A stretch of 64,000 bases of DNA, taken from assembly GCA_004017275.1 (NCBI GenBank), contig SAKE01000002.1, positions 189,411 through 253,410 on the forward strand. Direction: 5' to 3'. The notes under the pieces are model-generated. The model was not told the DNA's origin. It ran no database searches and saw only the letters and a program-made list of their open reading frames with translations. Made by a program: the position numbers and the translations under genes. This stretch comes from Mesorhizobium sp. (lineage in GTDB: Bacteria > Pseudomonadota > Alphaproteobacteria > Rhizobiales > Rhizobiaceae). Positions within the stretch are counted from its first letter, which is position 1; the number at the start of each line of letters is the position of its first letter. Below, piece after piece: positions 51,046 to 59,714 of this stretch.

Positions 51046-51265
51046 CGGGACAGCGCCCCCCTGGCCTGCCGGCCGTTCGTCGTTCGGGAAAGCCAAGCAA
51101 TTGGCTTTCCGTCCGCTGCGCGGACCACTCCTCAACCCCCACAAGTGGGGAGATTGGCGGTGCCGTCCGCGCCGCCTCTCCTGCAACGCCGGCGATTGGC
51201 GAAAGCCGCGATGACTTCAATCTCCCCCTCGTGGGGGAGATGCCCGGCAGGGCAGAGGGAGGCGC
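51046..51265. repeat. Composite repeat region (two element types nested)
   Basis: The outer arms CGGGACAGCGCCCCC and GGGCAGAGGGAGGCGC and CCCACAAGTGGGGAG and CTCCCCCTCGTGGGGGAG belong to the element class at 40 and 43 kb. Nested inside at 51086-51130 is the second CCAAGCAATTGG element. The 397-bp gap before the DUF6456-like gene contains nothing else. Confidence 0.75.
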
Positions 51266-51320
51266 GAAGGATCGCCACCTTGCCAGCTTCCCACCCAACA
51301 CCCCAACCGAGGAGCCCCCC

Positions 51321-51923
51321 ATGTCCAGGAAAACCAAATCCGTCAAACCCCAGGCTCCAAAACTGCCGAAGGGCGAGGCCGAGCAGGTGCGCATCCGCCG
51401 CGAGGTCGGCCATGATTTCGCGCTGAAGAACGACGCCTTCGGCCGCAAGCGGCTGGCCGCCGGCACATCCGAGGCAAGGCGTGTCTACGAGGTGTCGAAT
51501 GACGGCTACACCGCAACCGGAGGCATCGTGCGGGTGTGCGCTGTCGATCCGCTCGTCGGCATTACCTCGCTGTCGCGCCAGCAGCGCGAGGCCGGCCTGC
51601 GTTACCGCGAGGATTTCCGCTGCAGCCAGCAGGCCAGTGTAAAACCGATGCACTGGACCGAGCGCGTCGACGGCGGCCGCCACGGCGGCGGCATCGCCGA
51701 TAGCGTGCTCGAAGCCGGCCGCGCGCACGCCGCCGCCACCAGGGCGCTAGGCCACCGGGATATCGCCACCGTGGTGCGACAAGTCTGCTGCGCGGAAGGG
51801 TCGATCAACGGCGTGGCGGAGCAGATCGGCGAGCGCCGGGATCTGGTGACGAAGCTGCTGAAGATCGGGCTGGATCTGTTGGCGGTGCATTATGGGATGA
51901 TGATGGAGCGATGGCTGGGATGA
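51321..51923 (+). CDS. DUF6456-like protein
   Basis: 200 residues. The second half, from QREAGLRYREDFRCSQQA to VVRQVCCAEGSINGVAEQIGERRDLVTKLLKIGLDLLAVHYG, matches the DUF6456 pattern (Arg-x-x-x-D-F, then C-C-x-x-x-x-x-x-V-E and L-x-x-x-L-D-x-L-A-x-H-Y-G) found in small alphaproteobacterial and phage-associated proteins. The first 30 residues are Lys/Pro-rich. GAGGAG precedes ATG 51321. Function unknown. Confidence 0.75.
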   Translation: MSRKTKSVKPQAPKLPKGEAEQVRIRREVGHDFALKNDAFGRKRLAAGTSEARRVYEVSNDGYTATGGIVRVCAVDPLVGITSLSRQQREAGLRYREDFRCSQQASVKPMHWTERVDGGRHGGGIADSVLEAGRAHAAATRALGHRDIATVVRQVCCAEGSINGVAEQIGERRDLVTKLLKIGLDLLAVHYGMMMERWLG

Positions 51924-51970
51924 GAGGCGCAAGAATCCGGCCGGCGATGCCGGCCGGATCACAGGATAGA

Positions 51971-52282
51971 TTATCGGCAGACGCGGATTTCCTCGACGAT
52001 CCTGTGGTGATGGCGCCAGTGCTTGATCAGCTTGATGCGGCAATGGTGGCGGCGGTGGTAATAACGCGGCCGGTAGTCATTGTCGTAGACGTCATACTGG
52101 TAATAGGGGCGGCGATAGACGTAGCGATCACCATAGTCGTAACCGTTGTAATAGTCGTCGCCGTAATAGTCATCTGTATAGCCGCCAATGCCGATTGTGA
52201 TACGGCTGCGGGCTTCCGCAGGGGCGATCATCGCCGCCGCCGAAGCAATGGCGATAACCGAAACAAGCAGGAGCTTCTTCAT
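51971..52282 (-). CDS. Secreted Tyr/His/Arg-rich small protein
   Basis: 103 residues. Signal peptide (KKLLLVSVIAIASAAAMIAPAEA) then a mature part rich in Tyr, Asp and His: GGYTDDYYGDDYYNGYDYGD and YYHRRHHCRIKLIKHWRHHH. Two cysteines could pair. Composition suggests a periplasmic metal-binding or structural protein; no family name can be given. GGAGG precedes the ATG. Confidence 0.8.
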   Translation of the reverse strand: MKKLLLVSVIAIASAAAMIAPAEARSRITIGIGGYTDDYYGDDYYNGYDYGDRYVYRRPYYQYDVYDNDYRPRYYHRRHHCRIKLIKHWRHHHRIVEEIRVCR

Positions 52283-52378
52283 AGCTGCCTCCTTTTCAAG
52301 GTTAGACTAATATAACCCCTGGGATGCGGCCCCGTTCCACAGATTCGTAAGATGTGACGAACGGAGCGGGCCGGGCGC

Positions 52379-52422
52379 GAGAAAGCAACTGGCTTTTCGT
52401 TCGCTGCGCGAACCGCTTTTCA
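52379..52422. repeat. CCAAGCAATTGG element, copy 3 (shortened)
   Basis: GAAAGCAACTGGCTTTTCG then TTCGCTGCGCGAACCGCTTTTCA. A shorter form of the copies at 46551 and 51086, in the same orientation and directly after the acyltransferase stop. Confidence 0.65.
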
Positions 52423-52425
52423 TTC

Positions 52426-54450
52426 CTAAAACAGCGCCCTCTCCAACGGCCCCTCCAGCGTCTCGGCAAAGGCGGTCGCCAGATGGTGCCGGTCTCGAAA
52501 GGCCAGCTTACCTGATATCACAACGTGGCAGGCGGTGGGGCCGCAGAAGCGGTCGGTGAGGTCGATGTAGCGCGTGTCGGGCACGCTTTTCACCACGGCG
52601 CGCTCGGCGGCGGCGATGCTGTCGTTGGCGGCGTCCGCCCTTGGCGTATCGCAGTGCGGCGAGGGGGCTTCGCGCCACCAGAGCGCGCGCGCTACGCAGG
52701 AGTCGGCGAAGCTGGCGTTGATCGGCGTGTCGCGGATGACAGCCGTCTCGACGCCGGCCCGGCTGAAGGCCTGCAATGTCGAGCGCAGGCCGGCCTGCCA
52801 GCGCTCCACCTCTGCGGTGCGGCTGGCGTCGGGCATATCGCGCGTCAGATTGCCGATCGAGAATTCCGAGATTACCACCAGGCGCGGCTTGGCCTGGATG
52901 ATGTCCGATATCGCCTGCTCGCGCCAGGCGTCGCATTCGGTGTAGTCGCGCTTCAGCACCGTGTTGAAGGTGGAAAGCCGCGAGGCGCGGCACGACGATT
53001 TAAGATAGGTCACCACCTTGGTGTCGTTGCGCTTGGCCGCTTCGATCAGCGGCGTCGACCAGTGGTCGGCGTGCGAATCGCCGAACAGCACGATGGTGTG
53101 GGCGGCGTTCGCCGCGCCGAACACGCAGGGTTTGGGCGTCACCGTCTGGAAGTCGAGCAGGCAACTCTTGTCGACGGCGCGAACGATGGAGGGTTGTTCG
53201 GCGGCCTGTACGATGCCGCGCTGCTCGGGGCCGATGTTGTGCGTGGCCAGATGCGCATTGGCGTAGGCGACCGCCACGCCGGTACCGGTCAGCGCCAGCG
53301 CGGGAACCAGAACAAGTCCAGGAAAAGCGCGGAGAGGTCTTGCGCCTTGAATTGCGCTGGGAAAGGAGCGGGCGCCCGCCATCAGCCAGGCGCCGCGCCG
53401 CGCCGGGTTTTCGATCAAATGGTACGTGACCGCTGACAGCGCCAGTGCCAGCACGCCGCAGCCGAGGCGCTGCGGCACGGTGAGATCCGGCACCAGCATG
53501 CCGGCATAGACGATGACCGGCCAGTGCCAGAGATAGAGCGAATAGGAGAGCGTGCCGATCCATTGCAAAGGCGGCAGCGACAAAGCGGTGGCCGGGCCAA
53601 GGGCCTGCCAATTGGCCCGCCCATTGGTCTGCTCTGCGCCTGCACCGCTCAGCAGCACCAGCACGGTGCCGACAACCGGCAGCAGTGCGTACCAGCCGGG
53701 GAAGGGCATGTTTTCGCTCAAGTGCAGATAGGCCGCCGCGATCAGCGCCAGACCGAGCCAGCCCAGTGCGGCCCGCAGCCAGGCGCGGTACTGCAGGACA
53801 GTCATCGGGGCCAGTGTCGCCAGGCCGCCGGCAGCGAACTCCCAGGCGCGCAGCGGTGAGAAATAGAAGGCCCAGGCCGGTGCCGCACTGGTCAGCCACA
53901 GGCAGGTGGCGAAGGAGGCGAGGCCGGCCGCGCCGATCACGATCACGGCCATGCGCCGGCCCGGGCGCAGCCAGGCGGCCAGCAGAAGCAGCGCTGGCCA
54001 GGCCAGGTAGAACTGCTCCTCCACCGACAGCGACCAGAAGTGGATGAAAGGATTGCTGGCGGCGTCGGCGGCGAAATAGTCGAACGACCAGCGCAGCAGC
54101 CACAGATTGATGGCATAGGCGGAGGCGAACATGGCGCCGCGCGAATAGAGCGCCTGCTCCTGCGGCGCCAGGATGAAGTAGCCTGCGGCAAGCGTCGCCA
54201 GGATGACGAACAGAGCTGCCGGCAGAAGGCGCCGGGCGCGCCTGGCATAGAAGCGCCAGAGGTCGAGCCGGCCGGTGTCGCCGATCTCCTGCATGAGGTG
54301 GGTCGATATCAGCCAGCCGGAGATGACGAAGAAGATGTCGACGCCGGCAAAGCCGCCGGGCAGCGCGGTGAGGCCAAAATGATAAGCGACGACACCGCCG
54401 ACGGCGAGCGCGCGCAATCCTTGTATGTCCGGCCGGAACGATGCTGCCAC
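52426..54450 (-). CDS. OafA/YrhL-type acyltransferase with SGNH domain
   Basis: 674 residues. The N-terminal acyltransferase-3 domain has ten to eleven membrane spans with the opening FRPDIQGLRALAVGGVVAYH (His24 the usual catalytic His) and SVEEQFYLAWP. A periplasmic SGNH domain follows, with GDSH at 457-460 and DRHH at 653-656. Such proteins O-acetylate surface polysaccharide or LPS. The GTG at 54450 with GAAGGAA upstream is preferred; the longer open frame has no homology. Confidence 0.9.
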   Translation of the reverse strand: MAASFRPDIQGLRALAVGGVVAYHFGLTALPGGFAGVDIFFVISGWLISTHLMQEIGDTGRLDLWRFYARRARRLLPAALFVILATLAAGYFILAPQEQALYSRGAMFASAYAINLWLLRWSFDYFAADAASNPFIHFWSLSVEEQFYLAWPALLLLAAWLRPGRRMAVIVIGAAGLASFATCLWLTSAAPAWAFYFSPLRAWEFAAGGLATLAPMTVLQYRAWLRAALGWLGLALIAAAYLHLSENMPFPGWYALLPVVGTVLVLLSGAGAEQTNGRANWQALGPATALSLPPLQWIGTLSYSLYLWHWPVIVYAGMLVPDLTVPQRLGCGVLALALSAVTYHLIENPARRGAWLMAGARSFPSAIQGARPLRAFPGLVLVPALALTGTGVAVAYANAHLATHNIGPEQRGIVQAAEQPSIVRAVDKSCLLDFQTVTPKPCVFGAANAAHTIVLFGDSHADHWSTPLIEAAKRNDTKVVTYLKSSCRASRLSTFNTVLKRDYTECDAWREQAISDIIQAKPRLVVISEFSIGNLTRDMPDASRTAEVERWQAGLRSTLQAFSRAGVETAVIRDTPINASFADSCVARALWWREAPSPHCDTPRADAANDSIAAAERAVVKSVPDTRYIDLTDRFCGPTACHVVISGKLAFRDRHHLATAFAETLEGPLERALF

Positions 54451-54703
54451 GACGGTTCCTTCGTGCAAGCCCACAGCCCCGCGCCCAAGCCTCGGCAGTG
54501 TCGGCTGGGTAGGCCGACGTCGCAATGCAACAAATCTTTCGCAGTGCAACATGGCCAGAATAGGGAGGCGGGAATGGGGCGGGCCGCCGGCGAAGCAGAT
54601 GGCTGACCGGCGGGCGTCTGTTGACGGCGATAATGCCGTCACATCCGCAAATGTCGCAGGCTGACCTCGCAGAAAAGAGATCTTTCGCGCCCCACGCCAA
54701 CGC

Positions 54704-54729
54704 AAAACAGCCCCGATCGGGGCTGTTTT
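54704..54729. terminator. Bidirectional terminator
   Basis: AAAACAGCCCCGATCGGGGCTGTTTT is a perfect palindrome of 26 bases with A-run and T-run at its ends, following the stop of the leftward small secreted protein gene. Confidence 0.9.
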
Positions 54730-54749
54730 CTCGACGGTTCGGTGGATTG

Positions 54750-55043
54750 CTACTTGCTGCCGCCGTTCGCTTTCACGCTGCTGCAGAATTCGGGGTGGCT
54801 GTTGGCTGCGTTGGCGTCCTTGGCCTCGTCCTCGCAGGCCTTCATCATCGCGGTCTGGTCGTCCGGCGTCAGGGCCTTCCAGGCCTTCACAAAGTCGTCG
54901 TTGCTAACCATCGTCTTCATGGTGGAGTCGGTGTAGAAGGGCTGCATCTTGGCCGGGTCGTCGAGAGCCGACGTTTTGGCAAACGCCGCGCCGCCGACCA
55001 TCGAAAGTGCCATGGCGCCCAAGCAGATCATTTTGATGTTCAT
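54750..55043 (-). CDS. Small secreted protein, unknown
   Basis: 97 residues. Signal peptide (KMICLGAMALSMVGGAAFA) then TSALDDPAKMQPFYTDSTMK and NDDFVKAWKALTPDDQTAMMKACEDEAKDANA with two cysteines. The pattern resembles small periplasmic hypotheticals of rhizobia. GGAGGA precedes the ATG at 55043. Ends at a strong terminator. Confidence 0.8.
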   Translation of the reverse strand: MNIKMICLGAMALSMVGGAAFAKTSALDDPAKMQPFYTDSTMKTMVSNDDFVKAWKALTPDDQTAMMKACEDEAKDANAANSHPEFCSSVKANGGSK

Positions 55044-55193
55044 GGCGTATCCTCCTGTTGCTTTGAGATCGTCGAGCAACGATCGTCTTAAAAACGACAG
55101 GTCTGGATGAAAGTTCCTGCGGTTTTTGCGCAAAAACGCCCGATAGAAGAAAAATATAGTCGAAAAGCTTGAAATTTTCTCGTTTTTTCCGTT

Positions 55194-55949
55194 TCAGGCG
55201 AGTTTATCAGCCTCGCGTGCGAGACTGACCACCAGTCGATCGACGCTGGTGTCGTCGAGCTTGACGATGTGCGCCATCTGCATTGCCCGTTTCATGCCGA
55301 TCCGGGTGAAGTCCTGCCGCATGATGACCGACACGAGGGCTGGCCCCGATCCGGTGAGCACAATCGCCCTGCCGACCAGAACCGGCTCGGAGATCGGAGC
55401 CCACTGCACGGTTATGATCGAGGGCTCGCTGGTCCGGCGGCGGTTGATGCCGCTGAAATAGATCCAGTTCAGGCGCGAGATCGCCACGCCGTAATGGTTG
55501 CCGGGCACACTCGCTCCGCCCTGGACATCGCCTGGAGCCGGCCGCGTCACCCGCCTGAAGGTGACCAAATCGGCCTCGCGCCGCACGAAGGTGACCGAAC
55601 GCATCAAAAGATCGGTGCGGCCAGGGATCGAAAAGTAGGTGAAATAGGTGCCGCTGGCGATAGCGGGCGACGGCGGCCGCACCATGTCCTCATACAGCGT
55701 CTGGCGCAGCGATGCGTGGGGGTCGCCGCCGGCTGCCGCGGCGGCGGGCTCGCGATACAGCTCATTCTCGTCGATCTTGAAATAATCGCAGATCAAACTG
55801 GCGGTGGCTTTGTTGGGAACCGCCTTGCCCTGCAGATAGCGCTCGAACTGGGTGCGGTTGATGCCAAGCTCCCGGCACACCGCGCTTACGGAAACGTGGC
55901 GTTGGATCAGCCGCCTGAGATTGGCGGCGAGATTCTCCCGAATTGCCAC
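55194..55949 (-). CDS. Helix-turn-helix transcriptional regulator
   Basis: 251 residues. N-terminal Xre-type domain (LRRLIQRHVSVSAVCRELGINRTQFERYLQGKAVPNKATASLICDYF, about residues 12-58), then a long C-terminal domain with alternating strands (SGTYFTYFSIPGRTDLLMRSV; NWIYFSGINRRRTSEPSIITVQW), probably a sensor of unknown ligand. It stands alone with 365 bases of non-coding sequence upstream. Confidence 0.85.
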   Translation of the reverse strand: MAIRENLAANLRRLIQRHVSVSAVCRELGINRTQFERYLQGKAVPNKATASLICDYFKIDENELYREPAAAAAGGDPHASLRQTLYEDMVRPPSPAIASGTYFTYFSIPGRTDLLMRSVTFVRREADLVTFRRVTRPAPGDVQGGASVPGNHYGVAISRLNWIYFSGINRRRTSEPSIITVQWAPISEPVLVGRAIVLTGSGPALVSVIMRQDFTRIGMKRAMQMAHIVKLDDTSVDRLVVSLAREADKLA

Positions 55950-56314
55950 GACATCGCCCCGCGACAGACGTCCGGACCATTATTAGTTATTTCTTATATA
56001 ACATCTCACTCCGTAGCGGCGGCGCAAAGGAGGACCTTTGGCCAATAAAGCACCAGTGGCGCCAAAACTGTACGGTTTTGACAGTCTGGCTATGCAAGTC
56101 GTGCAAATTTCGGTGCCAAGAGCGACCTCACATCGGCCACTCGACATCGTATGATGGAGGGCGGGGCGGCCGCCGAACAGACGGATGCAAGCTCGCAAGC
56201 CTGGAGCATGCCGGGCTGCCGATTGGCCCGTACCAAGCAGCGGATGGCTTTAAAGCACGGCCCGGCGAAGCGACACCATCGGGCAGGCCGGCCGCGCGCG
56301 GCAACCGATCCTGA
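55950..56314. other. Intergenic stretch, no gene seen
   Basis: 365 bases. The first 60 (TATATAACATC and surroundings) are AT-rich and presumably hold the regulator promoter. The rest is GC-rich with short open frames but no ribosome binding site or family match. Confidence 0.45.
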
Positions 56315-57040
56315 TCAGGCCGCGCCGATCTCGCCGAACAGCCTGACATATTCAGCCTCGGCTTCGCCGTAACTGCCATTGGCGAGCTCGATCAGCCCGG
56401 CGCGATCGCGAATGACAATCTCGCCCCGGCGTGCCCGGATCAGGGCGCGGCCTTCGAGCAGTTGGAGGGCGACGGTGACGCCTGGTCGCCTGACACCAAG
56501 CATGATGGCCAGGAATTCGTGCGTGATGGCGAGGTGTTCGCCGGGCACCCGGTCGTCGCACATCAGCAGCCATCGCGCCAACCTCTCCTCAAGCTTCAGC
56601 CGTGCGTTGACGAGCGCGGTGCAGCAGGCCTGAGTCTGGAGCGCGTTGACGAAGCGCAGCAGGAACATGCGCAAGGTTGCGCTTGACGCCAGTGCTGCGC
56701 TGAAAGCGCCGGCTTCGATGCGGATCGCCTCGCCTTCGAGCTGCACGAAACAGGCATGCGGCGCACGGTCGTCGCCCATCACCAGGGAGGATCCCGTCAT
56801 GCCTTCGAAGCCGATGAAGCCCACTTCGGCCTCTTGGCCGCTCGTCGTGCTGGCGACCACCGAGCCGATGCCCTGTTCGATGAAATAGACGGCCTCGATC
56901 GGAACGTTGGGTGTCACCAGCATCATGCGCAACGGCAGGTCGCAGCGCTGCATATGCGGCTCGAGCAGCGCCAGATCGTTCGCAGGCATGCGCCGCAGCA
57001 GCTGATTTCGGTATCGATGGTTCTTGTTGGGATCAGACAT
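56315..57040 (-). CDS. Crp/Fnr-family regulator
   Basis: 241 residues. Cyclic-nucleotide-type beta barrel (PNVPIEAVYFIEQGIGSVVASTTSGQEAEVGFIGFEGMTG, about residues 46-86) and a C-terminal winged helix (LAITHEFLAIMLGVRRPGVTVALQLLE). No Cys cluster for an Fe-S centre is present (only scattered Cys), so it is of the FixK/Crp-like non-oxygen-sensing kind. The start at 57040 is supported by spacing; no clear ligand. Confidence 0.92.
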   Translation of the reverse strand: MSDPNKNHRYRNQLLRRMPANDLALLEPHMQRCDLPLRMMLVTPNVPIEAVYFIEQGIGSVVASTTSGQEAEVGFIGFEGMTGSSLVMGDDRAPHACFVQLEGEAIRIEAGAFSAALASSATLRMFLLRFVNALQTQACCTALVNARLKLEERLARWLLMCDDRVPGEHLAITHEFLAIMLGVRRPGVTVALQLLEGRALIRARRGEIVIRDRAGLIELANGSYGEAEAEYVRLFGEIGAA

Positions 57041-57497
57041 AGCGTGGCCCAATGCAGGGCAAGAGCCATCCGATCTCCCAGCCGTCCGCGCCCGTAAAAA
57101 CGTGCGGACGATGGCCTATGTATAGGGGCTCTGAACGAAGAAAGCTATCAATACGATGTGAAATTCGAAGCACGGCGCCCCCCCAACGCCCGTTCGCATA
57201 TGAAAAGATCGGCCTGAATGTTAGTGTCGGAAGCGTACCAAACGGCGCTTGGTACAAAACCGACATTTGGTTGAGAGCGCCGGATCACGGTGACGGTCGA
57301 TAAAATCCGCCGGCTAACGACAAGGGCGCCATATTGCGCCCGGACCTGTGAGCCGTTCGAAAGGGCGCTCCATACCGGCGGGAGAATTGTACGATTTTTA
57401 CTGTGATGACGCCGATATTGACTCTTGCCGCGCCCGATTTCATTTTTTGATCGACAGCGTCAGGGCAAGTGGGTCGCTGCTCCGGGAGGGGCTTCTC
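57041..57497. other. Intergenic stretch with a small palindrome
   Basis: 457 bases. GTACCAA-ACGGCGC-TTGGTAC (57235-57255) is a perfect 7-bp inverted repeat and a possible operator. An in-frame extension of the next gene runs back to a GTG at 57348 but has no ribosome binding site. Nothing else is supported. Confidence 0.45.
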
Positions 57498-57713
57498 ATG
57501 TCGAGCCTTCATAACCGCAATTCCGGTTTCCATCCTTCCGATCTGCAACTGTGCCAACGCGTCTTCGATCAGGTCTGCTCCGAACGCAAACTTGACCGCA
57601 TGTCGGCGGAGCCGGACGTGCAGCGGCTGGCAGCCACGGTGTTCTCGCTTTTCCAGAATGGCTGCCGAAATGAAAGCGAATTGCTTGAGAGCTTCAGGCG
57701 GACTCGCCAATGA
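57498..57713 (+). CDS. Small hypothetical protein
   Basis: 71 residues. Sequence SGFHPSDLQLCQRVFDQVCSERKL then LAATVFSLFQNGCRNESELLESFR is helical and reads like the small, unnamed rhizobial proteins seen beside response-regulator genes. GGGAGGGG lies seven bases before ATG 57498. The stop overlaps the next start by four bases. Confidence 0.65.
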   Translation: MSSLHNRNSGFHPSDLQLCQRVFDQVCSERKLDRMSAEPDVQRLAATVFSLFQNGCRNESELLESFRRTRQ

Positions 57714-57913
57714 CCAAGGCCAGGATCACGTCCGCGACGCCCGTGGCTGAAAACGAGCCTTACGACATTGCGGCCTTTGCCACAAAATACGGCATGTCGG
57801 AGAAGGCCGCGGAGGTCGTGCTGTCGGCGAACGGACCGTCCAGAACGGCTTGCGACGCTGCCGCCCGCTCTTTTATGGAAGCGGTCGCCCGCAGATCGAA
57901 AAAGCAGCCATGA
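57710..57913 (+). CDS. Small protein, DUF3606-like
   Basis: 67 residues. YDIAAFATKYGMSEKAAEVVLSANGPSR resembles the DUF3606 helix-turn-helix pattern, with a basic end (ARRSKKQP). ATGA overlap with the preceding gene makes a two-gene unit. Function unknown. Confidence 0.6.
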   Translation: MTKARITSATPVAENEPYDIAAFATKYGMSEKAAEVVLSANGPSRTACDAAARSFMEAVARRSKKQP

Positions 57914-58260
57914 ACTGCCAATAAGTGCCGACGATGCACAAGAAACCTGTCACACGTGATGTGCGGAGCAGGGGAAATCTGATCCATGTCGCCCGCCTGA
58001 ACCGGCGTCACTTTTGGGCGTCAGCGGACCCCGTGAACTGTTCGAAAACGTACCCAGTGGCCCGCGCAATTGTTCGCCTGGCGGTAACTCGCTAGCTTCG
58101 CAACGCGGCGGACCTCAGGAGCCGCCTTGGCCGACGCGGGATCCGGCCCCCCGCCCAACGCAACCGCGTCGGCCATCGCCACCTCGATCGGCGGGCGATG
58201 CGTGGAAGGGCGAACCGAAGCGGTCAAGGTCGGCCAACCGGACAGCGACGAAACCCCGGC
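57914..58260. other. Intergenic stretch, no gene seen
   Basis: 347 bases between convergent genes. GC-rich; open frames present on both strands have no start signals or recognised families, and no strong hairpin was found. Confidence 0.45.
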
Positions 58261-59292
58261 TCAGTTCCGGTCGGCCGGCTTGGAGCGCATGCGCGAAACC
58301 GTCTCGCGCTCGGCGCGCTTGGAACGCAGCGGCGGTAGGCCGCGGTCGATCAGATCCATGTCCTCCAGCACCATGTCGCCCATGCGCTTGAAGGCGATGT
58401 CGAGCGCGCCGGCGCGATGGGCCGAGCGCAGGAAGCCGGGCAGCGCGCGCACAGGGTGGTCGCTCGCCAATGGCTCTTCGGGGAAGACGTCGCTGGCGGC
58501 GACGATGTGGCCGTTCTTCACCGCTGCCATCAGGGCGGAAAAATCGACGACGCCGGCGCGGCTGAGCAGGATGAAGGCCGCACCCTTGCGCATTGACGCG
58601 AAGGCCTCGGCGCCCAAAAACCCCTGGTTCTCGCTGGTCACCGAGGCGACGACGAAGACGAAGTCGCTGGTCGACAGCACGTCATCCAGCGAGGCCGGCT
58701 CGACGCCATTGTCGATGAGGATCGACGGCGGCAGCCAGGGGTCGAAGACTTTGGTGCGGGTGCGGAAGCCCGACAGCAGTCGGTTCAGCGCGCGGCCGAG
58801 ATCGCCGAAGCCGATAATGCCGACATCGGCGCCGGACAACAGCCGCGCCGTCTGGTTGCCGTCGCCGCCCCATAGCTCCTGGCCCTGGCGAAAGGCGAGG
58901 TCGGCGTCGACGATGTTGCGGGCGAGGTTGAGCGCCAAGGCAAGGCCAAGCTCGGCCACCGGCTCGGCGAACACAAGGCCGGTGGTGACGACATGGATGC
59001 CGCGCGCAAATAGTGTCTCATAGGGCATGTTGTTGATCAAATTGGTCTCGACATTGAACACGCAGCGCAGCGCCTTCATCTGCTCGAGCGTTTGCGGCGA
59101 TATCGGCGGTTGGCCGACGATGTAGCGGGCCTGCGCCAGCACATCGGCCGGCAGTTTTGCAACGCCGTCGGCGGTGGTCCCGACGATGCGGTATTTCGAC
59201 TTGAGCCGCGCCAGTTGCGGCGATGTGAAGATAAGGTCGAGCGTGCGTGGTTCCGGCGCGCTGATGACCAGCGGCAAGGCGTTGTTGGACAT
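58261..59292 (-). CDS. D-2-hydroxyacid dehydrogenase family protein
   Basis: 343 residues. The NAD(P) loop is GFGDLG (residues 161-166), with the Asp of DPWLPP about 20 residues later (NAD-type); catalytic candidates are Arg245 (LSRAGVVD), Glu272 (VFPEEP) and His292 (RSAHRAG). It reduces a 2-keto acid or oxidises its D-hydroxy acid; the substrate cannot be read. The start at 59292 has GGAGG-like sequence upstream. Confidence 0.92.
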   Translation of the reverse strand: MSNNALPLVISAPEPRTLDLIFTSPQLARLKSKYRIVGTTADGVAKLPADVLAQARYIVGQPPISPQTLEQMKALRCVFNVETNLINNMPYETLFARGIHVVTTGLVFAEPVAELGLALALNLARNIVDADLAFRQGQELWGGDGNQTARLLSGADVGIIGFGDLGRALNRLLSGFRTRTKVFDPWLPPSILIDNGVEPASLDDVLSTSDFVFVVASVTSENQGFLGAEAFASMRKGAAFILLSRAGVVDFSALMAAVKNGHIVAASDVFPEEPLASDHPVRALPGFLRSAHRAGALDIAFKRMGDMVLEDMDLIDRGLPPLRSKRAERETVSRMRSKPADRN

Positions 59293-59330
59293 GGAATTCC
59301 TCCCGGCGCGATCCGCATCGCGTCTTCTCG

Positions 59331-59618
59331 ATGGCAAATTACCGTGGATTGAACGATTTACAACGCGCCTTTCCGGAACGATGGAATGTCGCGCTCACCC
59401 CGTTGCTCGGCCTGCCTGCCGCGCTCGACGTGGTGGCGCGGCCGGATGAGGCGCTGGCTTTCCTCGAACCGGTCTTCACTGTGTGCGAAGCGGTTGGCGG
59501 TGAAGCGCTCGGCGACGTCACCTGCGGCACGATCGGCAAGATTTCCGGACGGGCGCCGACGGCGGCGAATAGACGGCACGTGCGGCTTCCTGTGCGAGGA
59601 AGCACGCAAGGGGGCTGA
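59331..59618 (+). CDS. Possible small protein or gene fragment
   Basis: Up to 95 residues. The middle (LLGLPAALDVVARPDEALAFLEPVFTVCEAVGG) has the codon bias of real genes here, but no family was recognised, no strong ribosome binding site exists and the end runs into a repeat-like sequence. It may be the beginning of a truncated gene. Divergent from the dehydrogenase. Confidence 0.3.
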   Translation: MANYRGLNDLQRAFPERWNVALTPLLGLPAALDVVARPDEALAFLEPVFTVCEAVGGEALGDVTCGTIGKISGRAPTAANRRHVRLPVRGSTQGG

Positions 59619-59714
59619 GGCTGGGGTGAGGTGCCTCGACGCTTCCCTTCTCCCGCAGGGAAGAGAGGAGGAAAGACGCCGTCGCCCTCGATGGCGGATG
59701 GGTGGAAGGACCCC

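Noticed and set aside
52525-53436. 303-codon rightward open frame opposite the acyltransferase
   Set aside because: Antisense to the SGNH domain with its catalytic motifs; no start signal.
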